From positions 620,001 to 684,000 of the forward strand of contig NZ_AP025460.1 of assembly GCF_024347315.1 (NCBI RefSeq): 64,000 nt of DNA, in the 5' to 3' direction. Positions 9,282-19,331 of this stretch are shown in pieces. This stretch comes from Vibrio atlanticus. GTDB taxonomy: Bacteria; Pseudomonadota; Gammaproteobacteria; Enterobacterales; Vibrionaceae. The number at the start of each line of letters is the position of its first letter. The first letter of the stretch is position 1. The translations under genes and the position numbers were made by a program. The notes under the pieces were generated by a model that did not search any database, was not told where the DNA came from, and saw only the letters and a program-made list of their open reading frames with translations.

Positions 9282-9344
9282 TCGGATAATTCCACCGATT
9301 AACATAATGTCTAACTTCGCCCAATATAACGGAATTAAGAATCG

Positions 9345-12203
9345 ATGAGTGATTATAAAGATACCCTGAACTTACCAGAAACAGGGTTCCCAATGCGTGG
9401 CAATCTGGCAAATCGTGAACCAGAAATGCTTAAGCGTTGGTACAAAGAAGACCTTTACGGTGAGATCCGTAAGGCAAAGAAAGGTAAAAAATCTTTCGTA
9501 CTGCATGATGGCCCTCCATACGCGAACGGCGACATTCACATTGGCCACGCGCTGAACAAGATTCTTAAAGACATTATTATCAAATCTAAGACCCTTTCTG
9601 GTTTTGATGCACCGTACATCCCTGGTTGGGACTGTCACGGTCTTCCAATCGAGTTGATGGTTGAGAAGAAGAAAGGTAAGCCTGGTCAGAAGATTTCAGC
9701 GGCAGAATTCCGCGAAGAGTGTCGTAAGTACGCTGCGGGCCAAGTTGAAGGTCAGAAAGAGAGCTTCAAACGTCTTGGTATCATGGGCGAGTGGGATAAA
9801 CCTTACCGCACTATGGATTTTGGAACTGAAGCGAACATCATTCGTTCTCTAGGCAAAATCGCAGACAAAGGTCACCTTCTTAAAGGTTTCAAACCAGTTC
9901 ACTGGTGTACTGACTGTGGCTCTGCTTTGGCTGAAGCTGAAGTTGAATATAAAGATAAAGTGTCTCCATCTATCGATGTGAAATTTACAGCAGCTGACGA
10001 AGCGGCTCTACTAGAGAAATTTACTCTAGCGGAAGGTCACGCGGGTCAGGGCGAAATCTCTATCGTTATTTGGACGACAACACCATGGACTCTGCCGGCT
10101 AACCGCGCAGTATGTCTACGTGATGATCTTGAATACGTACTTATCCAAGTTGAAGCGAATGGCGAACAGCCTGCTCAACGTATCGTTGTTGCTTCTGAAC
10201 TAGCAAAAGACGTAATGGATCGTGCGGGTATCGAGCACTTCCATAACCTTGGTTTTGCTACTGGTGCTGATCTTGAGCTTTCTCAATTCAACCACCCGTT
10301 CTACAACTTTACGGTTCCTGCTGTTCTTGGCGACCACGTTACAACGGACTCTGGTACTGGTGTGGTTCATACCGCTCCTGGTCACGGTCAAGAGGATTTC
10401 GTGGTTGGTAAGAAGTACAACCTAGAAATTGCTAACCCAGTAGGTTCTAACGGCGTTTACCTGCCAGATACTGAGCTATTTGCTGGTCAGCACGTATTCA
10501 AAGCGAACGACTCTGTTTTAGAAGTTCTAAAAGAGAAGGGTGCACTACTGCATCACCACGCTTACGAGCACAGCTACCCACACTGTTGGAGACACAAAAC
10601 TCCAATCATCTTCCGTGCAACACCACAATGGTTCATCTCTATGGATCAAGCTGGCCTACGTGCAAAAGCACTAGAGTCAACGAAGAGTGTTGAATGGATG
10701 CCAGAATGGGGTCAAAGCCGTATCGAAGGTATGATCGAAGGTCGCCCTGAGTGGTGTATCTCTCGTCAACGTACTTGGGGTGTGCCAATTGCTCTGTTTG
10801 TTCATAAAGAAACATCAGAACTTCACCCAGATAGCCCAGCGCTTATTGAAAAAGTAGCGAAGCTTGTGGAAGAAAAAGGCATTCAAGCTTGGTGGGATGT
10901 AGATGCTGCTGAACTGATGGGTGCTGAAGACGCTGACAAGTACGAGAAAGTACTTGATACGCTAGACGTATGGTTCGACTCAGGTGTAACGCACTTCTCT
11001 GTTGTTGACTCTCGTGAAGAGTACAACTTCCCGAATGAAGAAAGAACGCACAGTGCTGATCTTTACCTTGAAGGTTCTGACCAACACCGTGGCTGGTTCC
11101 AGTCTTCTTTGATTTCATCTATCGCGATGAAAGACGAAGCACCATACAAGCAAGTGCTAACGCACGGTTTCGTGGTTGATGGTAACGGCCGTAAGATGTC
11201 TAAATCTATCGGTAACGTTGTTGCTCCTAAAGATGTAACCAACAAGCTAGGCGCAGATATTCTACGTCTATGGGTTGCTTCTACGGATTACACTAACGAA
11301 GTTGCGGTTTCTGACGAGATTCTTAAGCGTTCTGCTGATGCTTACCGTCGTATTCGTAACACGGCTCGTTTCTTCCTAGCGAACTTGAACGGTTTCAACC
11401 CTGAAACTGACCTAGTGCCTGCTGAAGAAATGGTAGCACTTGATCGCTGGGCTGTTGGCCGTGCTCAAGCTGCACAAGAAGAGATCGTTAAAGCATACGG
11501 TGAGTACAACACTCACGGTGTAACTCAACGTCTAATGCAGTTCTGTTCTATCGAAATGGGTTCTTTCTACCTAGACGTAATTAAAGACCGTCAGTACACA
11601 GCGAAACAGGGCAGCCATGCTCAACGTAGCTGTCAAACGGCGCTTTACTACATCGTAGAAGCTCTAGTTCGTTGGATGGCGCCTATCATGTCGTTCACTG
11701 CAGATGAAATCTGGAACGAGATGCCTGGCGAGCGCGACACGTTTGTATTCACAGGCGAGTGGTTCGAAGGCCTATTTGGTCTTGCTGACGACGAAGATCT
11801 AAGCAACGAATTCTGGACTGAAATCCAGTCAGTTCGTGGCGCAGTGAACAAGCTTCTTGAAGATGCTCGTAAAGAGAAAACAATCGGTGGCGCTCTGCAG
11901 GCTGAAGTTACTCTATACGCTGACGATGCACTAGCGGCTAAAATCAACAAGCTAGAAGATGAGCTACGTTTCGTACTTATTACTTCTGCTGCGGTTGTTA
12001 AACCACTTAGCGATAAGTCTGATACAGCTCAAGCGACAGACGTTGAAGGTCTGTACGTTGAAGTTGCAGCAACTGAAGCTGAGAAGTGTGACCGTTGCTG
12101 GCACCACACTCCAGATGTAGGCACAATTGAAGGCCACGAGAAAGTTTGTGGTCGTTGTGTGTCGAACATCGACGGTGAAGGCGAAGTGCGTAAGTACGCA
12201 TAA
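9345..12203 (+). CDS. ileS: IleS, isoleucyl-tRNA synthetase
   Basis: This is a class I aminoacyl-tRNA synthetase of 952 residues that charges tRNA-Ile. The HIGH motif (HIGHALNK) is near residue 66, and the CP1 editing domain contains [16 protein letters not shown]. The KMSKS motif ([10 protein letters not shown]) is near residue 613, and a C-terminal zinc-binding region has CDRCWHH and CGRC. The codon usage is strongly biased, as expected for a highly expressed gene. No T-box is present, which is normal for Gammaproteobacteria. Confidence 0.98.
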   Translation: MSDYKDTLNLPETGFPMRGNLANREPEMLKRWYKEDLYGEIRKAKKGKKSFVLHDGPPYANGDIHIGHALNKILKDIIIKSKTLSGFDAPYIPGWDCHGLPIELMVEKKKGKPGQKISAAEFREECRKYAAGQVEGQKESFKRLGIMGEWDKPYRTMDFGTEANIIRSLGKIADKGHLLKGFKPVHWCTDCGSALAEAEVEYKDKVSPSIDVKFTAADEAALLEKFTLAEGHAGQGEISIVIWTTTPWTLPANRAVCLRDDLEYVLIQVEANGEQPAQRIVVASELAKDVMDRAGIEHFHNLGFATGADLELSQFNHPFYNFTVPAVLGDHVTTDSGTGVVHTAPGHGQEDFVVGKKYNLEIANPVGSNGVYLPDTELFAGQHVFKANDSVLEVLKEKGALLHHHAYEHSYPHCWRHKTPIIFRATPQWFISMDQAGLRAKALESTKSVEWMPEWGQSRIEGMIEGRPEWCISRQRTWGVPIALFVHKETSELHPDSPALIEKVAKLVEEKGIQAWWDVDAAELMGAEDADKYEKVLDTLDVWFDSGVTHFSVVDSREEYNFPNEERTHSADLYLEGSDQHRGWFQSSLISSIAMKDEAPYKQVLTHGFVVDGNGRKMSKSIGNVVAPKDVTNKLGADILRLWVASTDYTNEVAVSDEILKRSADAYRRIRNTARFFLANLNGFNPETDLVPAEEMVALDRWAVGRAQAAQEEIVKAYGEYNTHGVTQRLMQFCSIEMGSFYLDVIKDRQYTAKQGSHAQRSCQTALYYIVEALVRWMAPIMSFTADEIWNEMPGERDTFVFTGEWFEGLFGLADDEDLSNEFWTEIQSVRGAVNKLLEDARKEKTIGGALQAEVTLYADDALAAKINKLEDELRFVLITSAAVVKPLSDKSDTAQATDVEGLYVEVAATEAEKCDRCWHHTPDVGTIEGHEKVCGRCVSNIDGEGEVRKYA

Positions 12204-12238
12204 CGACTCAGAGAAATACTGAACTTTTTGTAAAAATC

Positions 12239-12268
12239 ATAGCCCCAGTACCAACTGGGGTTATTTTT
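12239..12268 (+). terminator. Terminator or attenuator between ileS and lspA
   Basis: GCCCCAGT, loop ACCA, ACTGGGG, followed by TTATTTTT. It lies 35 bases after ileS, so lspA is either read through or has its own promoter. Confidence 0.75.
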
Positions 12269-12361
12269 AATTATAGGAAATGTGTTTAGCCAAGTTTGGT
12301 AATCAAGGTCACTTAAATTGAGTAACAGTGAATACCAACTTCGTAAATACTAGGAATAGAA

Positions 12362-12862
12362 ATGAGTGAAGTTTCGTTAAAACAATCTGGTGTGCGTTGG
12401 TTATGGTTGGCCCTACTGGTCTTCCTTGCTGATATCGGTATCAAACTCTTTGTTATGGACAACATGGGTTATGGCTGGGCAAACCGCATTGAGGTGTTGC
12501 CATTCTTTAACTTTTTGTACGTGCATAACTACGGTGCAGCATTTAGCTTCTTGAGTGATCAAAGTGGTTGGCAGCGCTGGTTATTTACTGGTATCGCATT
12601 TGCGGTAACGGGGATGCTGACGTACTGGATGAGCAAGCTACCAGCAACAGATAAGTGGAACAACATTGCTTATGCGATCATCATTGGTGGCGCTGTTGGT
12701 AACGTGTTCGACCGTGTTGTACATGGCTTTGTCGTCGATTACTTAGACTTCTATTGGGGTACTTACCACTGGCCTGCATTTAACCTAGCGGATATGGGAA
12801 TCTGTATCGGCGCCGCGATGATCATCTTAGATGGTTTCCGTAAGAAAGATGAAAGCCAATAG
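12362..12862 (+). CDS. lspA: LspA, lipoprotein signal peptidase (SPase II)
   Basis: LspA removes the signal peptide of diacylated prolipoproteins. The protein is 166 residues with four membrane segments. The catalytic aspartates lie in [20 protein letters not shown] (near residue 118) and [12 protein letters not shown] (near residue 140). AGGAATAG precedes the ATG. It acts after Lgt (1094), and the small lipoproteins at 19332 and BamD at 38698 are expected substrates. Confidence 0.97.
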   Translation: MSEVSLKQSGVRWLWLALLVFLADIGIKLFVMDNMGYGWANRIEVLPFFNFLYVHNYGAAFSFLSDQSGWQRWLFTGIAFAVTGMLTYWMSKLPATDKWNNIAYAIIIGGAVGNVFDRVVHGFVVDYLDFYWGTYHWPAFNLADMGICIGAAMIILDGFRKKDESQ

Positions 12863-12951
12863 ACTACTCAGACATTAATGAGTATCAAGCAAATCGCTTT
12901 GTAATAGATTGTCCTAAAGTCAGCCTATGACTCACAGAATAGAATAGCCCT

Positions 12952-12987
12952 AAGCGCTGTCGGTTGATTCCGACGGCGCTTTTTTTT
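12952..12987 (+). terminator. Terminator after lspA
   Basis: AAGCGCtGTCGG pairs with CCGACgGCGCTT around TTGATT and is followed by eight T residues. fkpB therefore probably has its own start of transcription. Confidence 0.85.
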
Positions 12988-13056
12988 ATGCTGCAACTAA
13001 TATGAGAGCAAAGCAAAATGCATTCTCAAATAATAAAGAAATCTAAGGAAAGTAAC

Positions 13057-13488
13057 GTGGCAGCAATTAAAAATGATTCAGCAGTAACTCTACATTTTAC
13101 GATTAAAATGAAGGATGGTTCAGTTGCCGATAGCACCGAAAATATGGGTAAGCCTGCAAAGTTCGTGATGGGTGATGGCAGCCTAAGTGAGAACTTTGAA
13201 CAGTGTCTGATTGGCCTTGAAACGGGGACTGAAAAGTCTATCGAATTGAAGGCGGAAGACGCGTTTGGTATGCCAAACCCAGATCATATTCATCATATGG
13301 ATCGTGCTAAGTTTGTTGGCGATTCTGAAGTCGAGGTTGGCACTATTATGGCTTTCTCTGGTCCTGACGGTATGGAAATTCCAGGTATTATCACTGAGAT
13401 CGCGGGTGATTCAGTGACGGTTGATTTTAATCACCCATTAGCAGGCCAAGACGTTACGTTTGACGTCAACATCTTAGCGGTGGAATAA
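13057..13488 (+). CDS. fkpB: FkpB (SlpA), FKBP-type peptidyl-prolyl isomerase
   Basis: This small FKBP-fold isomerase and chaperone has 143 residues from GTG 13057. The start was chosen because AAGGAAAG precedes it and the product aligns with E. coli FkpB; an upstream ATG at 13018 gives 13 extra residues. The FKBP halves are VTLHFTIKMKDGSVADST and TVDFNHPLAGQDVTFDV. Between them lies the inserted IF domain of SlyD-type proteins. Unlike SlyD it lacks the histidine-rich tail. It keeps the conserved lspA-fkpB-ispH order. Confidence 0.95.
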   Translation: MAAIKNDSAVTLHFTIKMKDGSVADSTENMGKPAKFVMGDGSLSENFEQCLIGLETGTEKSIELKAEDAFGMPNPDHIHHMDRAKFVGDSEVEVGTIMAFSGPDGMEIPGIITEIAGDSVTVDFNHPLAGQDVTFDVNILAVE

Positions 13489-13632
13489 CGATAGAATAGC
13501 TGTCTTCACGCTAGAACAAGATAGCCTTACAGCTGTGATGTCACCCGAAGCTTCACTGTCTCGGCGCTTCACTGTAGAATGCGAACCTCGCTGACAGCGA
13601 ACTCTATAGAAACAACCTTAGTACCGCGGTAA

Positions 13633-14592
13633 ATGATGAGCAATGAAATGAAAATAATGTTAGCTAACCCTCGTGGCTTTTGTGCCGGTGTCGATCGTGC
13701 GATCAGCATCGTAGAGCGTGCACTCGAAATGTATCAGCCACCGATCTATGTTCGCCATGAAGTGGTACACAACCGCTTTGTTGTTGAGGGGCTCAAGCAG
13801 CGTGGTGCTATTTTTGTCGAAGAGCTAAGTGAAGTGCCAGACGACAACATCGTAATTTTCTCTGCTCACGGTGTATCTCAAGCCGTTCGTAAAGAAGCAA
13901 AAGAGCGCGAACTGACTGTATTTGATGCAACGTGTCCTTTGGTGACTAAAGTTCATATGGAGGTTGCTCGAGCGAGCCGCAAACATATGGAAGTGGTTCT
14001 GATTGGTCACGCGGGTCACCCTGAAGTGGAAGGCACTATGGGTCAGTACGCTAGCCAAACTGGCGGTATGTACTTGGTTGAAAGACCAGAAGATGTACAG
14101 AACTTAGTCGTGAACGACCCGAGTAATTTACATTACGTCAGCCAAACCACGTTGTCAGTTGATGAAACCGCAGATGTGATTGAAGAGCTGCGTCGAGTGT
14201 TCCCTGAGATCCAAGGCCCACGTAAAGACGACATCTGCTACGCGACTCAAAACCGTCAGGACGCTATTCGTGAGATGGCCGGTGATGTTGATGTCGTGAT
14301 TGTGGTTGGTTCTAAGAACTCATCTAACTCAACTCGTCTAAAAGAGCTGGCTGAGAAGCTAGGCACGCCAGGTTATCTAACAGACTGCCCTGAAGACATT
14401 CAAACCGAGTGGGTTGAAGGTAAAAAGAAAATCGGTGTAACAGCGGGTGCTTCAGCGCCTGAAGAGCTAGTAAACCAAATCTTAGATCGTATTCGTGAGC
14501 TAGGTGCGACTGATGTTGAAGAGATTCAAGGTCGTGAAGAGAACATGTTCTTCGAAGTGCCAAAAGAGCTGCAGATTAAGCAAGTCGACTAG
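13633..14592 (+). CDS. ispH: IspH, HMBPP reductase of the MEP isoprenoid pathway
   Basis: IspH reduces HMBPP to IPP and DMAPP with a [4Fe-4S] cluster. The three cluster cysteines are visible in [12 protein letters not shown] (near residue 18), [12 protein letters not shown] (near 102) and [10 protein letters not shown] (near 203). VEGTMGQY and GSKNSSNS are further family signatures. Length is 319 residues if the first ATG is used. The ATG at 13648 (MKIML) fits the family start better, but neither has a strong ribosome-binding site. Confidence 0.96.
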   Translation: MMSNEMKIMLANPRGFCAGVDRAISIVERALEMYQPPIYVRHEVVHNRFVVEGLKQRGAIFVEELSEVPDDNIVIFSAHGVSQAVRKEAKERELTVFDATCPLVTKVHMEVARASRKHMEVVLIGHAGHPEVEGTMGQYASQTGGMYLVERPEDVQNLVVNDPSNLHYVSQTTLSVDETADVIEELRRVFPEIQGPRKDDICYATQNRQDAIREMAGDVDVVIVVGSKNSSNSTRLKELAEKLGTPGYLTDCPEDIQTEWVEGKKKIGVTAGASAPEELVNQILDRIRELGATDVEEIQGREENMFFEVPKELQIKQVD

Positions 14593-14611
14593 TCTCTATG
14601 GATTGGTGACA

Positions 14612-14679
14612 AGATCGATTCGTAACTCTATCGATTCGCAAACAGTATCGATTTGCAAACAGTATTGATTTGTAAACAG
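14612..14679. repeat. Four tandem 17-bp units between ispH and btsR
   Basis: Three adjacent units of exactly 17 bp read TATCGATTCGCAAACAG (14629-14645), TATCGATTTGCAAACAG (14646-14662) and TATTGATTTGTAAACAG (14663-14679). A degenerate fourth unit (14612-14628, AGATCGATTCGTAACTC) precedes them. The array ends 3 bases before the terminator hairpin. Confidence 0.85.
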
Positions 14680-14682
14680 CAG

Positions 14683-14712
14683 AAAGCCAACGTTGATACG
14701 TTGGCTTTTTTG
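14683..14712. terminator. Bidirectional terminator between ispH and btsR
   Basis: AAAGCCAACG (14683-14692), loop TTGATA, CGTTGGCTTT (14699-14708), then TTT. It is placed between two convergent genes. Confidence 0.88.
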
Positions 14713-14746
14713 ATCGTGCTTTGGAAAAAAGTCGAAATTTATGGGG

Positions 14747-15478
14747 TTACTGGAGACCGAGTTGCTCTTTTAAAGCCTTTAAGTAACGACGACTTACAGG
14801 AACTTCAAAGCCGGTCAGTGTGATGATCTCGGCTAATCCATTCTCTAACAGTTTGATCTCTTGGATCGATTTTATGTTGATCAAATACTGTCGATGACAG
14901 CGGATCAAATCGGTCTTTTCTTCTAGGATCTTTAACGTCAACTGTGAGGTCGCCGTTTGTGAGGAGCTACGAACATGTACACCACTGATATCTGAATAGG
15001 CGCACTCGACCGTTTGGCTCGCCATGATCACAATACGGTTGTGGCCGATACACGGGATCTGCTCTAAGTGGCAGGGAGCGATCGCAGATATATCTTGTTC
15101 TGGCGCTTTTTGGTTTTGTTTGATGACTTTATTCAGACGACAAACACTCTTATTTAATCGACAAGGTTCAACTGGCTTGAGTAGGTAGTCAAAGGCATTG
15201 TCTTCAAATGCTTGAATCGCATATTGGTCGTAGGCGGTGACGAATACCACGTAGGGCATGGTGTCTGGATCAAGCATGCTTAACAGTTCAATTCCGGTAA
15301 CCTGCGGCATTTGGATATCCAAATACACCACATCAGGCTTGAGCAGATTGATCTGTTTCAGTCCTTCGATCGCGTTACTCGCTTGGCCAATGATTTCTAC
15401 TTGTCCGGTTTCAGTGAGTAGTTCAATCAGCTCTTCGCGAGCAAAAAGCTCATCATCGACAACTAATGCCTTTAACAT
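14747..15478 (-). CDS. btsR: BtsR-type LytTR response regulator
   Basis: This 243-residue two-component regulator has a receiver domain with the acidic pair VDDE near residue 8 and phospho-acceptor Asp in VVYLDIQMP near residue 54. The C-terminal LytTR DNA-binding domain contains LIRCHRQYLINIKSIQEI and VPVSRRYLKALKEQLGL. It matches BtsR (YehT), the partner of the pyruvate-sensing kinase BtsS. The kinase gene lies 105 bases upstream on the same strand. LytTR proteins bind paired 8-10 bp direct repeats about 21 bp apart. Just such repeats are found in front of the neighbouring transporter (19078-19270). Confidence 0.93.
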   Translation of the reverse strand: MLKALVVDDELFAREELIELLTETGQVEIIGQASNAIEGLKQINLLKPDVVYLDIQMPQVTGIELLSMLDPDTMPYVVFVTAYDQYAIQAFEDNAFDYLLKPVEPCRLNKSVCRLNKVIKQNQKAPEQDISAIAPCHLEQIPCIGHNRIVIMASQTVECAYSDISGVHVRSSSQTATSQLTLKILEEKTDLIRCHRQYLINIKSIQEIKLLENGLAEIITLTGFEVPVSRRYLKALKEQLGLQ

Positions 15479-15583
15479 CCTACAATCTTCATTTTGGTTC
15501 TATCCCTGCTTGTTTCACGCTTTTCTTTTAAATGTCTGCTTCTAAATGTTTCAACTCGGAGTGATTCGTCTCCGAAAATGCCT

Positions 15584-17254
15584 TTATTTCAGTATAGGTA
15601 TGATAAAGCTCATTCGAGTAAATTGCTGTGGTTGAGATTCTATTTTTAGTGCTGAATCTTGTCCAAAGAAATTAGTGAGTCGTTTATCAACAATCTCCAT
15701 GCCTAATCCAACGTGATCTTGGGATGGCTTCTGATAATTACCAGCATTGTCTTCAACGATTAACTTGAATCCACCCACGAAAGCCTCGCTATAGATCTTC
15801 ACTTTTCCGCCTTCCAGCATGTTAGAAATCCCATGTTTGATGGCATTTTCTACTAGCGGTTGTAGGGTAAAGCTTGGCAGTTGCGACTCATACAGTTGTG
15901 GGTCGATATCCCATTCAACTTCTAATCGGTCAGTAAAACGTGCTTTTTCAATAGTTAGGTACGCATTGACGTGCGCCAGTTCGTCTTTGAGTTTCACTGT
16001 ATTGATGTTCTGCTTCAGATTACTTCTAAAGAAGTGAGAGAGATGCTGAATTAGTTCTCGTGCTTTATCAGGGTCACGGCGTGTAACTGCACTGATGGTG
16101 TTGAGTGCATTAAACAGGAAGTGAGGATTCACCTGTGCATGCAGCAGTTTGATTTCCGCTTGGGTGAGCAGCGTTTGCTGTTGCTGATAATTACTAAACA
16201 ATATCTGGCTCGACAATAGCTGAGCGATGCCTTCGCCCATCGACATGTTGATGGTCGAGAACAGCTTTAGCTTTGGCTCATACAGTTTGATGGTTCCGAT
16301 GACTTCGTTTCCTGCTCTTAACGGGATAATTAGCGCTGAGCCTAACTTACAATCTTGCGAAAGGGAGCATTGGTATGGATTCTCTTTGCCGTCAAGGTAG
16401 ATGATGTCGTTCTGTTCCATCGAAGTGAGCGTGCTCTGCGATGAAATAGGGGTATTCGGAATATGATGTTCATCACCAATGCCGATGAATGCGAGGATTT
16501 TTTCTCGGTCGGTGATCGCCACCGCACCAACGTTGGTCTCTTCGTAAATGATCCGCACGATTTTTTGCGCATTATCCGAATTGAATCCTCCATGCAAAAT
16601 ACCCACTGAACGCTCGGCGATGGTTAATGCGCGGCGTGAGAAAGTTGCCGAATACTTCTCGAAGATGGTTTTCCGATCTTGGATGATGCTCATGAACAGC
16701 GCCGCACCGACCGAGTTAGCAATGATCATTGGCGCGGCAATATCAGAAACCAGAGCATAGGACTGCTCGAATGGTTTCGCGACCGCTAACAGAATTAGCA
16801 TCTGAATGATCTCTGCAAACAGGGTTACCGAGAAAACCACCAACGGATTAAACAGTTGGCTGGCTTTGTTCTTTCTGACTAAGTAAACATGCAATAGGCC
16901 ACCAATCAAGCCCTCTGCGGTGGTTGAAATCGCACAAGCTAAGTCTGTGAAGCCGCCTAATGAGTAACGGTGAATACCGCCAGTAAAGCCGACGGAAAAA
17001 CCAACGACAGGACCGCCAAACAGACCTCCCATTACCGCACCCATCGCGCGAGTGTTGGCTATGGCGTCATTAATCTGCAGCCCAAAATAGGTGCCCATAA
17101 TACAGAACAGGGAAAACAGAACGTAACAGCTGACTTTATGACTCAAGCGCGAAGATATACTTAACAAAGGGAGAATCAGTGGGGTCTTACTGAGCATGTA
17201 AGCAATCACTAAGTAGACACAGGTTTGTTGCAGCAGAGAGAGAATGAGTTCCAT
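15584..17254 (-). CDS. btsS: BtsS-type LytS-family sensor histidine kinase
   Basis: The protein has 556 residues. An N-terminal 5TM-LYT region of about six membrane segments (residues 1-200) is followed by a GAF domain (about 215-345). Then comes a His_kinase segment with the phospho-accepting histidine in QVNPHFLFNALNT near residue 376, and an HATPase with LQPLVENAIKHGI. In E. coli BtsS is a high-affinity pyruvate receptor; the Vibrio campbellii homologue has been linked to pyruvate uptake and virulence. It is transcribed with btsR toward ispH, next to the CstA-family gene it probably controls. Confidence 0.93.
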   Translation of the reverse strand: MELILSLLQQTCVYLVIAYMLSKTPLILPLLSISSRLSHKVSCYVLFSLFCIMGTYFGLQINDAIANTRAMGAVMGGLFGGPVVGFSVGFTGGIHRYSLGGFTDLACAISTTAEGLIGGLLHVYLVRKNKASQLFNPLVVFSVTLFAEIIQMLILLAVAKPFEQSYALVSDIAAPMIIANSVGAALFMSIIQDRKTIFEKYSATFSRRALTIAERSVGILHGGFNSDNAQKIVRIIYEETNVGAVAITDREKILAFIGIGDEHHIPNTPISSQSTLTSMEQNDIIYLDGKENPYQCSLSQDCKLGSALIIPLRAGNEVIGTIKLYEPKLKLFSTINMSMGEGIAQLLSSQILFSNYQQQQTLLTQAEIKLLHAQVNPHFLFNALNTISAVTRRDPDKARELIQHLSHFFRSNLKQNINTVKLKDELAHVNAYLTIEKARFTDRLEVEWDIDPQLYESQLPSFTLQPLVENAIKHGISNMLEGGKVKIYSEAFVGGFKLIVEDNAGNYQKPSQDHVGLGMEIVDKRLTNFFGQDSALKIESQPQQFTRMSFIIPILK

Positions 17255-17370
17255 ATTTTCACCAATTGAGATGCTTGCTAAGTGTAAAGCTCATTGAGGC
17301 TGAAAGGTAGCTTTGCTTGTGTTTTCGTTGGTTATATCGAGCGACGATTGTTTTTCAATGCTGAGATACA

Positions 17371-17399
17371 GTAAAGCCCATCACAGAGGACGGGCTTTA
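17371..17399 (-). terminator. Probable terminator downstream of the CstA-family gene
   Basis: AAAGCCC pairs with GGGCTTT around a 12-base loop. The T run is short on both strands, so termination may be weak. Confidence 0.5.
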
Positions 17400-17503
17400 G
17401 TCTTAATTTCCACGAATCACTGGGTGATTACGGGAACAAGCGAAGTGTTTTTGGCTTTCTTATTCTCCTCTTTCTATGAAGAGTGAGAATGTTTCGGGGA
17501 AAA

Positions 17504-18997
17504 CTAAGCTGTTTTTGTTACGGGCTTTGCTTCCTTTTCTGATTCGTCATCAGCAAGGTCGATATCGCCTTTGCCTTTTGAAATTTTGATAACGTAAGCT
17601 GCAATTCCGAATGCACTCACCACGCCGATGATGGTTGAAAGTTGCATTGGCAGACCGAAGCCTAGCTGACTGTTGTTCAGGATGAATGTGATACACACAG
17701 ATGTCATGAACACAGCTGGAACCGTTGTTACCCAGTGCAGTTTATTGTGACGAAGTAGGTAAGCCGAAGCTGTCCATAGCATCATTACTGCTGTTGATTG
17801 GTTAGCAAAACCGAAGTAACGCCAGATGATACCGAAATCTACTTGAGTCAGGATACCACCGATAACGAACAGTGGTAGAGCCATCAGTAGGCGGTTACGC
17901 AGTGTTTTCTGTTCCATGTTGAAGTATTCAGCAAGGATAAGACGGCTTGAACGGAACGCAGTGTCACCTGAAGTGATAGGTAGGATAACCACGCCAAGGA
18001 AAGCAAGGATACCGCCAAATACACCCAGTAGGCCAAATGAAGCGCTGTATACCACGTTACCTGGGCCGCCGTTTGCAATCGCGTCAGACAAAGACTCAAC
18101 AGAACCGAAAAATGATAGAGCAAGTGCACACCAGATTAGAGCGATGATGCCTTCACCAATCATTGCACCGTAGAATACGAAGCGACCGTTCTTCTCGTTT
18201 TCCATACAACGCGCCATCAAAGGAGACTGAGTTGCGTGGAAGCCAGAAATAGCACCACATGCGATAGTGATGAATAGAGCAGGCCAAAGTGGTAGGTCAT
18301 TCGGGTTCATGTTGGTGAACATGTCTTTCATCTCGAAGCCACCCATGATTTGGTGCTCGTCAGAAAGACCAATCGCAGTGATTAGGCCTACAGACATAAA
18401 GATAAGTAGTGCACCGAACAGTGGGTAGAAGCGACCAATGATTTTATCGACAGGGACAATCGTTGCGATGATGTAGTAAGCAAAGATGATGACAACCATG
18501 GTGCTCGTAGACATTACGAAATCAGTTTGGTCGTTGACTAGGTTAGTGATCATGCCAGCAGGAGCTGATACGAATACCACACCAACAAGAAGCAGTAGAA
18601 CAATGGCAAAGATGTTCATAAAGTGTTTTGCGCCATTGCCTAGGTAACGTCCAGTGATGGTTGGAACCGAAGCGCCACCATTGCGGATAGATAACATACC
18701 TGAGAAGTAGTCGTGTACGGCACCTGCGAAGATACAACCTAGCACGATCCAAAGCATTGCTGCTGGGCCGTAAAGGGCACCCATGATAGGGCCGAAGATT
18801 GGACCTACACCTGCAATGTTAAGCAGCTGAACTAGGTAAACCTTTGGTGTTGACATTGGAACGTAGTCCACGCCGTCTTGCTTGGTGTGAGCGGGTGTTT
18901 GACGCTTTTCATTGACACCGAAAATCTTTTCGATAAAGGCACCGTAAATAAAGTAGCCACCAATGAGTGCTGCAACACAGGTAAGAAACCACATCAT
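17504..18997 (-). CDS. cstA: CstA-family (carbon starvation/pyruvate) transporter
   Basis: This is a 497-residue inner-membrane carrier of the CstA family with about 13 membrane segments. It has the conserved N-terminal pattern VQLLNIAGVGPIFGPIMGA (near residue 58), the GAVHDYFSGMLSIRNGG loop (near 94) and GFHATQSPLMARCMENE (near 254). E. coli CstA and BtsT are about 700 residues; this is the short class. The V. campbellii pyruvate carrier under BtsSR control was named BtsU, and this gene is a likely counterpart by linkage to btsSR. AGGGA precedes the ATG. The phased repeats at 19078-19270 lie directly upstream. Confidence 0.92.
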   Translation of the reverse strand: MMWFLTCVAALIGGYFIYGAFIEKIFGVNEKRQTPAHTKQDGVDYVPMSTPKVYLVQLLNIAGVGPIFGPIMGALYGPAAMLWIVLGCIFAGAVHDYFSGMLSIRNGGASVPTITGRYLGNGAKHFMNIFAIVLLLLVGVVFVSAPAGMITNLVNDQTDFVMSTSTMVVIIFAYYIIATIVPVDKIIGRFYPLFGALLIFMSVGLITAIGLSDEHQIMGGFEMKDMFTNMNPNDLPLWPALFITIACGAISGFHATQSPLMARCMENEKNGRFVFYGAMIGEGIIALIWCALALSFFGSVESLSDAIANGGPGNVVYSASFGLLGVFGGILAFLGVVILPITSGDTAFRSSRLILAEYFNMEQKTLRNRLLMALPLFVIGGILTQVDFGIIWRYFGFANQSTAVMMLWTASAYLLRHNKLHWVTTVPAVFMTSVCITFILNNSQLGFGLPMQLSTIIGVVSAFGIAAYVIKISKGKGDIDLADDESEKEAKPVTKTA

Positions 18998-19051
18998 AAT
19001 TTGTTATCCCTGAATGTATTAATTAAGTCAGGGTGTATATTAAAGGAGTGT

Positions 19052-19096
19052 ATGAGAAGAAACTTCCCCTACTGGAGTGAGTGGTCGAATAGCTAA
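19052..19096 (+). CDS. Possible 14-codon micro-ORF with a strong ribosome-binding site
   Basis: ATG at 19052 is preceded by AAAGGAG at near-ideal spacing and encodes MRRNFPYWSEWSNS, then TAA. It runs divergently from the CstA-family gene and overlaps its probable promoter and the first phased repeat. It may be a real micropeptide or a chance start. Nothing downstream on this strand is coupled to it. Confidence 0.3.
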   Translation: MRRNFPYWSEWSNS

Positions 19097-19270
19097 TTAA
19101 GTGGTGTTATAACCGGTTTAGTGGTTTGTGACCTTTGCGGAGCGGTTGGTTACTGGTGTTGAGAAGTGTCATGCTTCTAGTTAGTGGTGACTTATCAGCT
19201 TTAAGCGGTAATCAATAAATATCAACGGCAGATAACAGACATAAGTGGACATCAGTCAGTGTTCAGCGGA
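19078..19270 (-). promoter_or_regulatory. Phased array of about ten TRAGYGGT repeats, likely BtsR operator
   Basis: Copies start at 19078, 19098, 19118, 19139, 19160, 19181, 19202, 19222, 19242 and 19263, always 20 or 21 bp apart. On the minus strand the best three read ACCACTCA, ACCACTTA and ACCGCTTA. These are exact matches to the ACC(G/A)CT(C/T)A half-site I recall for E. coli BtsR (YehT). Four others have one mismatch, the copies at 19160 and 19263 have two, and the slot at 19222 is weak (5 of 8). The nearest copy ends 13 bases before a poor -35 (AAGTTT on the minus strand, 19060-19065) with a -10 TAATAT at 19037-19042. This layout fits activator-dependent transcription of the CstA-family gene. 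Confidence 0.7.
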
Positions 19271-19331
19271 GAATCGCCACAAAGGTAGCGCTTCGTCAGG
19301 AAGTGATGAAGTAACAATATAAAGGATTGAA

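Noticed and set aside
9282..9344. Possible T-box or riboswitch before ileS
   Set aside because: The gap is only 63 bases, has no T-box motif, and T-boxes are not expected in Gammaproteobacteria.
11648..11950. Open frames antisense to ileS and other highly biased genes
   Set aside because: They mirror strong codon bias on the coding strand and have no ribosome-binding site.
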